A DNA stretch of 64,000 nt from Phycisphaerae bacterium (GTDB lineage Bacteria > Planctomycetota > Phycisphaerae > FEN-1346 > JAACEH01). Numbering within the stretch: the first letter of the stretch is position 1; each line of letters opens with the position of its first letter. The notes under the pieces are model-generated. The model worked only from the letters and a program-made list of their open reading frames with translations. It made no database searches and was not told the origin of the DNA. The position numbers were made by a program, and so were the translations under genes. This document shows, one piece after another, positions 51,210-60,553 of the stretch. The DNA lies in contig JAAYDY010000042.1 of the NCBI GenBank assembly GCA_012729015.1, positions 1 through 64,000 of the forward strand, written 5' to 3'.

Positions 51210-51773
51210 CTAAATCATCTCCACCATCCAGTATTCCAGCTCGACCGGAGTCGGACGACCGAAGATCGTCACGATCACCTTCACCCGGCCCTTCGCCGAG
51301 TCCACTTCGTCGATCACCCCGTCGAAGTTCTCGAACGGCCCTTCCTTGATCTTCACCGAGTCGCCCTTCTTGAAGTCGATCTTCAGGCTCGGCTCGGCGC
51401 TCTCGGACTTGTCCACCTGTCCGAGCATCTTCTCAACTTCGTGCGGCTCCATGGCCGACGGCTTCGAGTACTTCCCGCCCTCGGTCCCGATGAAGTCCCC
51501 CACCCCGTTCGTCTCACGAATCAGAAACCACGCACGTTCCGGAATCGTGCCGTCTTCCTTCACGTTCATCTCGACGAACACGTACCCCGGATACAGCTTC
51601 CGTTCCATCACGCGGCGCTTGCCGCCCTTCATGATCGACACGTTTTCCGTCGGCACCAGAACGCGAGTGATCTCGTCCTCCAACGCCTCGATCTTGACCT
51701 TCTCCTCGATTGTCCGGGAGACGGTCATCTCTCTGTTGCTCTGGACTCGAAGGACCAGCCACCGCTTGGCCAT
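51210..51773 (-). CDS. nusG: Transcription antitermination/elongation factor NusG
   Basis: Couples RNA polymerase to Rho or S10/ribosome, 187 aa. NGN domain begins [14 protein letters not shown] and has [12 protein letters not shown]; the KOW domain has [19 protein letters not shown] and ends [10 protein letters not shown]. No inserted domain. Start ATG 51773; the upstream in-frame ATG would add 19 unlikely residues. Confidence 0.97.
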   Translation of the reverse strand: MAKRWLVLRVQSNREMTVSRTIEEKVKIEALEDEITRVLVPTENVSIMKGGKRRVMERKLYPGYVFVEMNVKEDGTIPERAWFLIRETNGVGDFIGTEGGKYSKPSAMEPHEVEKMLGQVDKSESAEPSLKIDFKKGDSVKIKEGPFENFDGVIDEVDSAKGRVKVIVTIFGRPTPVELEYWMVEMI

Positions 51774-51849
51774 CTGAGGGACCCCACTTTGTCTACTCAC
51801 GCGACGGCGGATTCCACCGAGACACGGCATCGCCGCCTCGCACGATCGC

Positions 51850-52452
51850 TCACGATATCGACGCCAGAATGCCGATCCACCGAAGCCCGGTCATCAGCAC
51901 GGTGTCCACGCCGAAAATGTACATCGCCATGACCAGCACCGTCACGATCACCACGATCGTCGATCCCACCAGCTCCGCACGGCTCGACCACGACACCTTC
52001 TTCATCTCGCTCTCGGTCGCGATCAGGAAATCCGCGAACCTCTCGTGATTCACCAGGCGGAAGATCCCGAACGCCGCCGCCGCGAAGAGCAGGATCGGAA
52101 CACCCAGTTGCACGTGCACCGCGTATGACAACGCATTAATCCGCCGCGCCGTCACCTTCGGCGACGCCCCCGGCGTCTGAGCCGCGTCGATAATCGCCTT
52201 GCGCGCCTCGTCGGTCAGAACGGTTCCCGCGCCATACAGCGTCACCCCGTTGTGCTCGTACGGCTTGACCAGTTCGTAATCCTCGTTCAGCCGGTCGACC
52301 GCCTCCGTGACGTTCTTCGCCGTCGGCACGTACGTCAACAGACGCTCGTGAATGTAATAGCAGATCGACGCAACAATCACCGCCAGCGCGATCGCCGTCA
52401 CGCTGCGGGTGACCTGACCTTGATTCCGCTTGTAAATCGAAATACCAGCCAA
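51850..52452 (-). CDS. secE: Preprotein translocase subunit SecE, long form
   Basis: SecYEG stabilising subunit. The conserved amphipathic helix and final span (FLIATESEMKKVSWSSRAEL, then STIVVIVTVLVMAMYIFG) lie at the C-terminus. At 200 aa it is about three times a minimal SecE. The extra N-terminal part has hydrophobic spans at about residues 17-35 and 116-134 and an ~80-residue charged domain between them. Identity also rests on the tRNA-Trp - secE - nusG order. Confidence 0.9.
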   Translation of the reverse strand: MAGISIYKRNQGQVTRSVTAIALAVIVASICYYIHERLLTYVPTAKNVTEAVDRLNEDYELVKPYEHNGVTLYGAGTVLTDEARKAIIDAAQTPGASPKVTARRINALSYAVHVQLGVPILLFAAAAFGIFRLVNHERFADFLIATESEMKKVSWSSRAELVGSTIVVIVTVLVMAMYIFGVDTVLMTGLRWIGILASIS

Positions 52453-52564
52453 GGCGTCACCTCACTGCTCTTTCACGGACTTCGGCGCTTCCGTCGGCGC
52501 CTCCGGCCTGGGTTATCGGGCCGCCCCGGCAAGCCTCCCCGGCATCCGGCAGCCCGCCGTCTTC

Positions 52565-52641
52565 TGGCAGGGGCGGAGGGATTCGAACCCCCAGCCCGCG
52601 GTTTTGGAAACCGCTGCTCTACCAATTAGAGCTACGCCCCT
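52565..52641 (-). tRNA. tRNA-Trp (anticodon CCA)
   Basis: A full cloverleaf on the minus strand: 7-bp acceptor AGGGGCG/CGCCCCT, anticodon stem GCGGT/ACCGC with loop TTCCAAA, and T-arm GGGTTCGAATCCC-type. Discriminator G and an encoded CCA end. Lies between rpmG and secE, the usual place. Confidence 0.95.
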
Positions 52642-52684
52642 TCCGCAGCCTGCCGCGCCGCCGCACACGGCCGCGCGGACACGC

Positions 52685-52834
52685 TCACTTCTTCTTCTCT
52701 TTGTGCAGGGTGTGCTTGCGCTCACGCTTGCAGTACTTCATCAACTCGAGCTTCTCCTGGCTCTTCGAGTCGATCTGCGTGCGGTAGTTCCGCGACCCAC
52801 ACTCCGTGCATTCCAGCGACACGTATTCACGCAT
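52685..52834 (-). CDS. rpmG: 50S ribosomal protein L33, with one zinc ligand replaced
   Basis: E-site-side protein of 49 aa. C9 and C12 (CTEC) form the first knuckle; in the second, C35 is kept but the partner position 38 is Glu (YCKRERKH), where zinc-type L33 has Cys. HTLHKEKKK closes the protein. Start ATG 52834. Confidence 0.95.
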   Translation of the reverse strand: MREYVSLECTECGSRNYRTQIDSKSQEKLELMKYCKRERKHTLHKEKKK

Positions 52835-52940
52835 CCGAACACACCTCATTGAATGCACCGAGGGCAAGCCGGCAGACGCCCGACCACCTCACGGGACGAC
52901 GGGCCCGTCTGCTGTGCCCTCGGTGCGATGGACAGATCAC

Positions 52941-54149
<1,209 letters not shown>

Positions 54150-54241
54150 CGCTGGTGTCAACCTCCCTAAGTAAAGGTCTGAAGAATAAACATCCGCTCG
54201 ACTCACAGGACTTTCCCGCGAGTGCTGAGCCGTTCGGCAAC

Positions 54242-54317
<76 letters not shown>

Positions 54318-54391
54318 ACGTCAACCCCGGCACAGACTATCCCCGACCAAACGACGCTGTACGGGAACCACGGACAGGGTCAAGACCCATT

Positions 54392-54420
54392 ATTAAAGCC
54401 ATTTACCCCCCCACCGTCAA
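54392..54420 (-). promoter_or_regulatory. Main promoter of the tRNA-Thr/tuf/ribosomal cluster
   Basis: TTGACG (54415-54420), 17 bp, TTTAAT (54392-54397) on the minus strand. Upstream to about 54450 the DNA is AT-rich (runs of A and T), like an UP element. Transcription would start ~65 nt before tRNA-Thr. Confidence 0.65.
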
Positions 54421-54534
54421 AGATTTTCCGCCAAATAAACCAAAATTCCCCACGCCCCAGACCTGAAAAGGCCGTTTTCCTGCCCTTGACAGGCCCGCCC
54501 GGGCCGCCACCCTCACCGCGTGCCGTGCCCCATT

Positions 54535-56031
54535 TCAGTGCACCCGCTCCCAGATCGGCCGCACCAGCCCCTGGCCTCGCTTCCCCAGAACCACCGGCGG
54601 AATGCCCGCCATCTCGCACAGGTACACCAGCGGCTGAACATGGTCGCCCGCCAGCCCCAGCACGTGATTACACGGGAACACCGACAGGAACTCCTCGAAA
54701 TCACAGTCCAGCCGCGCGTGAACGTGCGGCCAGGTGGGATTCGTCTGATCGTTCAACTCCTTTCGCGTCTTGGCGGGCAGCCGCACGGCCTCGCCGGCCA
54801 CGATCACCATGTACGGCTTCTCGTCCCACAGGCCGAGCCGCGCGAACGTCATCGGCCCGGGCATCGCATCGAACTCCACACTGGCCCCGCCTGCCTTGAA
54901 GTAGTACTTCAGCGCCGGATGCAGCGACACCGTCTCGAAGTTCTTCGCCGGCGTCAGGCTCTGGGCCGCAAAGTACGAGGCGTGGTTACCCGAATTGCAC
55001 CAATCCCACAGGCCCTTCTCCGGATGATACAGCCGCACGTCCATGAACAGCGTCGGGTATCCGCCCGACACGTATTTCATCACTTGCATCGTCATGGCCG
55101 CATAGGCGTCGGCCTCGGTCGCGCAGACGGTCGGCTCCTTCGCTCCGTTCCAGTCGTACGGATCGTTCATGATCATCTCGGGCACGTCGCCGAGGCACAC
55201 GTACTCGGTCAACTCGCGCTGCCCCTTGAGGCCGCAGAAGTCGAATCCTTTCTCGTCGTTGACCGCCCGCATCGCGCAGTACAGTCGTATCTGACGCGAC
55301 AGCGTCTCCTCCGTCAGCATCTCGCCGTCCCAGTGGACGCGGTCGCCCAGCATCCGCTTGAACCACTTCAGCCCCTTCTCGACCTCCGCGTCTTTGACCT
55401 TCTTCATCTCTTCGACGAGAAGAAGCTGATCGATCTGCCGGCACGTCGTGCCGAACGCCTTGATCGTCGCCGTCAGGTGGAAGAACCCGGTCTCCATACC
55501 CATCGAGTGGCCGCCATAGAGGCCGAACACCTCGTTCTTGATCGTCGTCCGGGCCTGTGCCGCCCGGATCCAGTCGAACACCTTCCGCTGCGTCGCCGGG
55601 TCGCCGATCTCGCCGACGATCCGGTGCGTCCGCCGCCCCGCCTGCCGCAGCGCCCCATCCGTGGCCAGCAGCCCCACATTCCCCGGCGACTGGCCGTTGT
55701 TGTTCGACAGGCTCAACACCGGTGTGTCCGAGCCGAAACTATTGATGAACGGCCACGCCAGAAACGGAAAGTTCCACACGTTGTACAGCATGATGATGCT
55801 GCGGCACCCGGCCCTCAGCAACTGCTCGCCCACGCTCTGGGCCGTCCGCACCGAATGAATCACCGTCTTGCCGACGACCACTTTCGGCGCCGACCCGTCC
55901 AGGTTCGCGACGTTCTTCTCGATCAGCCGGGCCCAGGCGTCCACGATGCCCCGGTTCTCCGCATCGTTGGCCTTCCACACATGATCGCGCTCGTCATTGA
56001 GCATCACAATGCCGATTGCCGTGCTACGCAT
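54535..56031 (-). CDS. L-fucose/D-arabinose isomerase-like sugar isomerase
   Basis: Predicted cytoplasmic metal-dependent aldose-ketose isomerase, 498 aa. Metal ligands are recognisable as Glu306 in CATEADAY and Asp331 in LFMDVRLY, with nearly the same spacing as Glu337/Asp361 of E. coli FucI. N-terminal Rossmann-like parts (IIMLYNVWNFPFLAW, SNNNGQSPGNVG) fit the FucI/AraA fold. Length is below FucI (591 aa), so the exact substrate is open; this fold accepts L-fucose, D-arabinose or L-arabinose. It is the last gene of an operon with a GH172-like and a transglutaminase-like gene. Confidence 0.75.
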   Translation of the reverse strand: MRSTAIGIVMLNDERDHVWKANDAENRGIVDAWARLIEKNVANLDGSAPKVVVGKTVIHSVRTAQSVGEQLLRAGCRSIIMLYNVWNFPFLAWPFINSFGSDTPVLSLSNNNGQSPGNVGLLATDGALRQAGRRTHRIVGEIGDPATQRKVFDWIRAAQARTTIKNEVFGLYGGHSMGMETGFFHLTATIKAFGTTCRQIDQLLLVEEMKKVKDAEVEKGLKWFKRMLGDRVHWDGEMLTEETLSRQIRLYCAMRAVNDEKGFDFCGLKGQRELTEYVCLGDVPEMIMNDPYDWNGAKEPTVCATEADAYAAMTMQVMKYVSGGYPTLFMDVRLYHPEKGLWDWCNSGNHASYFAAQSLTPAKNFETVSLHPALKYYFKAGGASVEFDAMPGPMTFARLGLWDEKPYMVIVAGEAVRLPAKTRKELNDQTNPTWPHVHARLDCDFEEFLSVFPCNHVLGLAGDHVQPLVYLCEMAGIPPVVLGKRGQGLVRPIWERVH

Positions 56032-56066
56032 GGGTCATCCCTTTCATAGACGTCCCGCGAAGAATC

Positions 56067-58124
56067 TCACGCTCCCCACTCCAACTCCAGCCAACTCGTG
56101 TTGCCCAGCACGCCCGCCCGGTTGCGCACGCGCATCTCGATGCGATTGCCGCCCGGCCCGAGACGCCACGGAACCGAGTCCCCCACCGCCGTCCACGGGC
56201 CGCCGTCGATGCTCACCAGGAACGTCTCGAAGTCCGGCGTCACCGTGCTCAGCCGAAGAGTCACCACGCCGGGCTCGTCCGAGTACTCCGCGGCAAAACG
56301 CACCTGGTTGATCGTCCACTCAAGGTCGCTCCGGCGGCACGTGTGATGGTCGAACCACGGCTTGCGAGGCGTCTGAGCGTCCCACCACACCCGGTAGCCC
56401 GGCCAGCACCAGTGGACCCGTCCCTGCGCGATGGGCTCCGGGCGGCGACGAGCGTAGAAGTTGTTCCGCGACATCCAGTACACCGGTCCCCACCGCAGCC
56501 GGACCGGGGCCGGCCCCTCGGTCGGCCGCGCATTGTCCTTCGACCACACGCGCAGCCGCGGCGACCGCTTCTCGGCCTTCGCGCGAACGCCCTCCAGCGG
56601 CGCCGGCCGCGTACCCAGATACAGCCGCATCGTCTCGTCGTGAAACTCCAGCATGCTCAGTGGCACACCCGTCCGACGGTCCAGGAAACATTCGTCCCGT
56701 GTGCTCGTCGCGTCCATGTAGACCCACTTGCCAAACTGGTTCGACCAGACCTCGGTCACCTCATGGCCGCCCTGGTGCTTCCCGCCCACCGTAGCGTGCT
56801 GGAATCCGCCGAACGTGAACCGCGCCTGAAGTCCCACCGCCAGTGCACACTGCATCAGGGCAATCGCGAAATGCACGCACATGCCGTCCTTGCGGCCGAG
56901 AATGTCGTGGGCGTCCCACAGCGGATACGGATGCCCCGGCGGCGCCCAGTCCCATCGCGTCGCCACCCAGTGCCGCAGCCGCCGAATCGCCTCCAGTTCG
57001 TCCTTCGCGCCGGCGATCACGCGGTCCAGCTTGAACTTGCGACGAAGCGACTTCAACTGCGGCAGGTCGAACCGCTCGTACTCGAACGGAATGCTCGTGT
57101 AGCGAACCGACTCGTTGTGACCGTCGGTCAGGCGGATGCCCTTCGCCCACGCCGGCAGCGCCGGCTCCACGCGAGCCTGGACCTCAACCCCCGTCACCTC
57201 CGGCGACGCCTTCGGATTGCCCGTCGACAGCGTCACCCGCCACTGCGCGAATCGGTGGTCGGCTCGCGATGGAGTCGCACGACCACCCCGGCAAGCCCGC
57301 CATGGTCCCCAGCTCGCGTCGTCATACAGCGGACTCGACCCCGTCCGCACGTGCAGTTGCACCGACGTGCCCGACGGCTTCTTCCCCGTGGCGCGAACCG
57401 CCAGCGATCGCACCCGAACCGACCCCGCCACCGAAGCGCCGTCGCTCTCGGCGTCCGTCGCACCCAGGTCGATCACCGGCCCGATCAGTTCTCCCTGCTT
57501 GCGGTACTGACGCACACTCAGACGCACCATGTACTCCCCGGCCTGCTCGGCGTCCGGGCCAAGTCCCCTGCCCCACGTGCGGCCATGGTCCACCGACAGT
57601 TCGCTCCGACTCCCCGCAACCGCCTTCCGCTCCGGCGCGTTCAGAACGATCTCCCGATGCGGCGCGATGCTCAGCCACCACCCGCCCGGCCCGTCGCACG
57701 AAAACACAATGTCGTTGCGCCCCTTGCGGAGCCACTGCGCCGACACCGGCACATGGTGCCACACGCCCGTGTCCCCGTCACCGTACGGGTCCCGATACGT
57801 CAGCACATGGCCGTTCACGGCGATCTTCAGCGGCTCCGATTCTCCCCGCGCCGGATTGCCGTTGAACACCAGCGTCGCCCCGAGCGCCTCAGGACGCGCG
57901 ACGTGCAGAACCTTCCGGGCCTGCCGTCCGCCGGCCACCGTTTCCCACGTCGTCGGCCACGCCAGGCTCAGCGCCCGCGCCCCCGGACCGTCGTCCTCCA
58001 CGAGCAACAGGTCGCTCAGTGTCAGCGACCGGCTCCCCGGCGCCATCTGCACGTCACGCGCCAACTGACCCGCCTCATACGCCTCTCGCAGCGGCATACG
58101 GCTCTTCATCGTCTTCGCAGCCAT
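56067..58124 (-). CDS. Transglutaminase-like protein with beta-sandwich regions
   Basis: 685-aa protein. A papain-like/transglutaminase core is centred on Cys416 (GMCVHFAIALMQ), His454 (GGHEVTEVW) and Asp471 (KWVYMDAT). The N-terminal ~330 residues look like beta-rich carbohydrate-binding-type domains (GVWHHVPVSAQWLRKGRND, WWLSIAPHREI). The C-terminus is Ig-like. No signal peptide is visible, so it is predicted cytoplasmic or non-classically exported. Members of this superfamily can be peptidases, cross-linkers or inactive binding proteins; its reaction is unknown. It lies 27 bp after the GH172-like gene and 35 bp before the isomerase. Confidence 0.75.
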   Translation of the reverse strand: MAAKTMKSRMPLREAYEAGQLARDVQMAPGSRSLTLSDLLLVEDDGPGARALSLAWPTTWETVAGGRQARKVLHVARPEALGATLVFNGNPARGESEPLKIAVNGHVLTYRDPYGDGDTGVWHHVPVSAQWLRKGRNDIVFSCDGPGGWWLSIAPHREIVLNAPERKAVAGSRSELSVDHGRTWGRGLGPDAEQAGEYMVRLSVRQYRKQGELIGPVIDLGATDAESDGASVAGSVRVRSLAVRATGKKPSGTSVQLHVRTGSSPLYDDASWGPWRACRGGRATPSRADHRFAQWRVTLSTGNPKASPEVTGVEVQARVEPALPAWAKGIRLTDGHNESVRYTSIPFEYERFDLPQLKSLRRKFKLDRVIAGAKDELEAIRRLRHWVATRWDWAPPGHPYPLWDAHDILGRKDGMCVHFAIALMQCALAVGLQARFTFGGFQHATVGGKHQGGHEVTEVWSNQFGKWVYMDATSTRDECFLDRRTGVPLSMLEFHDETMRLYLGTRPAPLEGVRAKAEKRSPRLRVWSKDNARPTEGPAPVRLRWGPVYWMSRNNFYARRRPEPIAQGRVHWCWPGYRVWWDAQTPRKPWFDHHTCRRSDLEWTINQVRFAAEYSDEPGVVTLRLSTVTPDFETFLVSIDGGPWTAVGDSVPWRLGPGGNRIEMRVRNRAGVLGNTSWLELEWGA

Positions 58125-58151
58125 GCGTCTCTCCGTCCTCGTCTCAGCCTG

Positions 58152-59231
58152 TCATCGTGCAAACCGGTCCGCCGGCGGCGGCAACTCCGGGAACGCCCCG
58201 TGCGGCTCCGCCTGGTACCAGTACGTCGTGCTCGCGATATCGTCGGTCAGCGGCTGATACTTCCCGTTCGGCCACCACCCCAACGCCTGAATGGTCACCC
58301 GAAGCTCCTGACGGAAACGGATCGGGTCCATGATGTGCCAGCGGTACAGCCCATGCAGTCCCACCAGCCCGGAAACGTCGCGCAGAGGGTATCCCGAAAA
58401 CGGCGAGCAGAACGCCGTCGCCCCGTGCTGGTCCGGCCCCGTGCCGCCGAAGTTCCACGCGCCGCCAAAGTAATCCTCCGTCCCCGTGCCGCAGATCGTC
58501 GGATGCTGCGAATCCCCGTCCAGGTAGAACTTCACTTCCCCCTCGCCCCACCAGCCGTTGCTCATCGTCGTCCACGCCAGGTAGGCGCCCACGTAATGCC
58601 CCTGCCCTTGAACGCCCGCGACAAGCACATGCTCCGGCGATTCCCGCGTCGTCTGGCTCCGACGCCACTGCGCGTGCAGGTACGCCGCCCCCTCGGGCAC
58701 CGGACCCAACGCATAAGTCAACTGGTAGAAGAACCCGCCGATCGCTTCCCACCGCTCGTTGGTGATCGTCACCCGGGCCCGCTTGCGGAACGGCATCGGC
58801 CAGTAGCAGTTGAATCCCCCGCTCGGATTCACCGCTACCGGCAGACTGGTCACCTGCACCCGCCGCTCGTGGCCGTTGGCGAAGAAATCGCCCAGCGGCG
58901 CCTCGATGCTCGGCGTCGGTTCGTCGTCCCAGTAGAAACGCAGGATGCAACTCCGGTAGGCCGTCTCGCGGACCGTGATCCAGAGGTGCTGAAGAACGCC
59001 CGGCCCGCGGATATCCGCCAGCGTCGCAGTCTCGCCGGCCGCCAGGGTGATGCACGGACGCACCTTCCACCCCGTCCCCAGGTCGCTGCCCGGATTGCCC
59101 GCGTCGGGCACGGCTCTGGCCCCACCGCCCTTGGCGCCGTCCGGATTCTCCGCGCACAGGCTCCGCGTCTCATAGTCCGACAACTCAAACAGGTTGCCCA
59201 ACCCCATTCCCAGTCCGTCGAGCGAGCGCAC
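58152..59231 (-). CDS. DUF2961 / GH172-like glycoside hydrolase
   Basis: 359-aa protein with the plan of the DUF2961 family, founding members of GH172 (difructose-anhydride and D-arabinofuranose-active enzymes). Blocks are LSDYETRSLCAENP near the start, GPGVLQHLWITV, LRFYWDDEPTPSIEAPLGDFF, a Gly/Trp-rich YWPMPFRKRA, WWGEGEVKFYLDGD and CGTGTEDYFGGAWNFGG with acidic residues suited to catalysis. The GTG at 59231 is chosen for spacing from GGGAGG; GTG 59237 or ATG 59207 are alternatives. No signal peptide. It is first in the operon. Confidence 0.8.
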   Translation of the reverse strand: MRSLDGLGMGLGNLFELSDYETRSLCAENPDGAKGGGARAVPDAGNPGSDLGTGWKVRPCITLAAGETATLADIRGPGVLQHLWITVRETAYRSCILRFYWDDEPTPSIEAPLGDFFANGHERRVQVTSLPVAVNPSGGFNCYWPMPFRKRARVTITNERWEAIGGFFYQLTYALGPVPEGAAYLHAQWRRSQTTRESPEHVLVAGVQGQGHYVGAYLAWTTMSNGWWGEGEVKFYLDGDSQHPTICGTGTEDYFGGAWNFGGTGPDQHGATAFCSPFSGYPLRDVSGLVGLHGLYRWHIMDPIRFRQELRVTIQALGWWPNGKYQPLTDDIASTTYWYQAEPHGAFPELPPPADRFAR

Positions 59232-59297
59232 AACCACCTCCCTTGCCGGCCGAGCGCAGCCCCCGGCTGCACTCGAAGCGCGCGATCAGCACACACT

Positions 59298-59325
59298 ATC
59301 ATGCCACCTCGCCCGCACAGGTCAA
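59298..59325 (-). promoter_or_regulatory. Putative promoter of the GH172/transglutaminase/isomerase operon
   Basis: TTGACC (59320-59325), 16 bp, CATGAT (59298-59303) on the minus strand, starting about 55 nt before the first gene. Confidence 0.45.
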
Positions 59326-59343
59326 GGGCAAGACTGCCCCCAA

Positions 59344-60090
59344 TCACACGCCCCCGATCGCCAGGTCGAACCGCTCCCCCGTGCCGCGCCAGTCGATCAC
59401 CTTCATCCACCGGTCCACGTACTCCGCTCGACGGTTCTGGTAACGAAGGTAATAAGCGTGCTCCCACACGTCGCACACCATGAGCGGCACGCTGCCCCAG
59501 ACCGCCAGATCCTGATGCTTTTCGATCTGCAACACCAGCAACTGACGCAGCGCCGGCTCCCAGACCAGCACGGCCCAGCCGCTCGCCTCCACGGCCTTCG
59601 CTGCCGCCGCAAACTGGTCCGCAAACGCCGACACGCTCCCGAAGTCCGACTCCACCTGCGCCGCCAGCCGACCCGATGGACCCTCCTGACGCTCCGGCGA
59701 CATGCTGCGCCAGTACAACTCGTGCAGCACCACGCCCGACGCCGTGAACGCCAGGCCACGGCTCAAGGCCTGAATGCGGCCGTAATCGCCCCCGGCACGC
59801 GCCGCGTCCAACTGATCCAGGATGCGGTTGGCGCCGGTCACGTACCCCGCATGGTGTTTGCCATGATGGATGGAGACCGTCTCGGCGTCCAGCACCTCAC
59901 CCAGGGCGTCGGCCTTGTACGGCAGCGCCCCAAGCTCGTAACGCCGCTTGCCGGTCGCCGCGGCCATCCGTGCCGCCCCGGCAACGCCCGAGTGATTCTC
60001 CTGCGCCAGGCAACCCGCCCCCGCTGCCAACAACCCCGCGGTTCCAACGCCAAATGCCTTCAACGCCTCACGCCGCGAAAGGTCCATCAT
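59344..60090 (-). CDS. Tat-exported Mn/Fe superoxide dismutase
   Basis: Converts superoxide to oxygen and peroxide; 248 aa. Metal ligands are His75 (IHHGKHH), His123 (VVLHELYW), Asp207 and His211 (CDVWEHAYYL). Gln193 in HQD points to the Mn-type second-sphere arrangement. The N-terminus SRREALKAFGVGTAGLLAAG is a twin-arginine signal, and a Cys at 27 follows the hydrophobic part, so it may be a lipoprotein. Bacterial SODs are usually cytoplasmic, hence a periplasmic location is notable. ATG 60090 has an AAAGGGGG box. Confidence 0.92.
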   Translation of the reverse strand: MMDLSRREALKAFGVGTAGLLAAGAGCLAQENHSGVAGAARMAAATGKRRYELGALPYKADALGEVLDAETVSIHHGKHHAGYVTGANRILDQLDAARAGGDYGRIQALSRGLAFTASGVVLHELYWRSMSPERQEGPSGRLAAQVESDFGSVSAFADQFAAAAKAVEASGWAVLVWEPALRQLLVLQIEKHQDLAVWGSVPLMVCDVWEHAYYLRYQNRRAEYVDRWMKVIDWRGTGERFDLAIGGV

Positions 60091-60166
60091 CCGCCCCCTT
60101 TCTCCTTGTGTGCCGACCCGAGCGCCGCCAGAACGTTCGGATGCCCCGTCGCGCGACTTGCAAACC

Positions 60167-60195
60167 ACTATGACACGTCCTCCGTACTCAGACAA
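60167..60195 (-). promoter_or_regulatory. Putative promoter of the superoxide dismutase gene
   Basis: TTGTCT (60190-60195), 17 bp, CATAGT (60167-60172) on the minus strand, about 70 nt before the start. Confidence 0.4.
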
Positions 60196-60235
60196 TCCCC
60201 CGCCTCGCACTGCGTCCATCAGCGCCACGCGGGCG

Positions 60236-60271
60236 CTCGACGGCGATCGGGAACTACGTCAAGCGGCACCC
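60236..60271. repeat. Second copy of an intergenic repeat element
   Basis: These 36 bp match 20945-20981 with about five changes and one gap (shared core TCGGGAACTxCGTCA). Directly before it AGCGCC/GGCGCT forms a small hairpin (60221-60237). Lies between the SOD gene and tRNA-Arg. Confidence 0.5.
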
Positions 60272-60388
60272 AACGTCTTCTCCGCTCGCACCCTCCCTCT
60301 CAAGCGTCGAACAGCCCCTTCCCAGCCCACGCCAAGGCACCAAAAGAAACGAGGCTGCCGACGCAGGTCGACAACCTCGATCATTCTC

Positions 60389-60465
60389 TGGCGTCCCCAG
60401 CAGGACTCGAACCTGCAGTCTACGGCTCCGGAGGCCGTCGCTCTATCCAATTGAGCCATGGGGAC
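60389..60465 (-). tRNA. tRNA-Arg (anticodon CCG)
   Basis: Minus-strand cloverleaf: acceptor GTCCCCA/TGGGGAC, anticodon stem ACGGC/GCCGT with loop CTCCGGA, T-arm GCAGGTTCGAGTCCTGC. Discriminator G and encoded CCA. Stands alone between a repeat element and bioF. Confidence 0.95.
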
Positions 60466-60553
60466 TCAACTGCAAACCATGTTACCTGCTGCCGCCGAAA
60501 AATCAAGGCTTCTCCGCAGAACCCGCCGACATGGTCACAGCCCACCCTCTGAG

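Noticed and set aside
56016..59483. Plus-strand open frame of over 1100 codons opposite the GH172 operon
   Set aside because: Low-complexity Pro/Arg/His sequence lying exactly over three recognisable minus-strand genes; a shadow.
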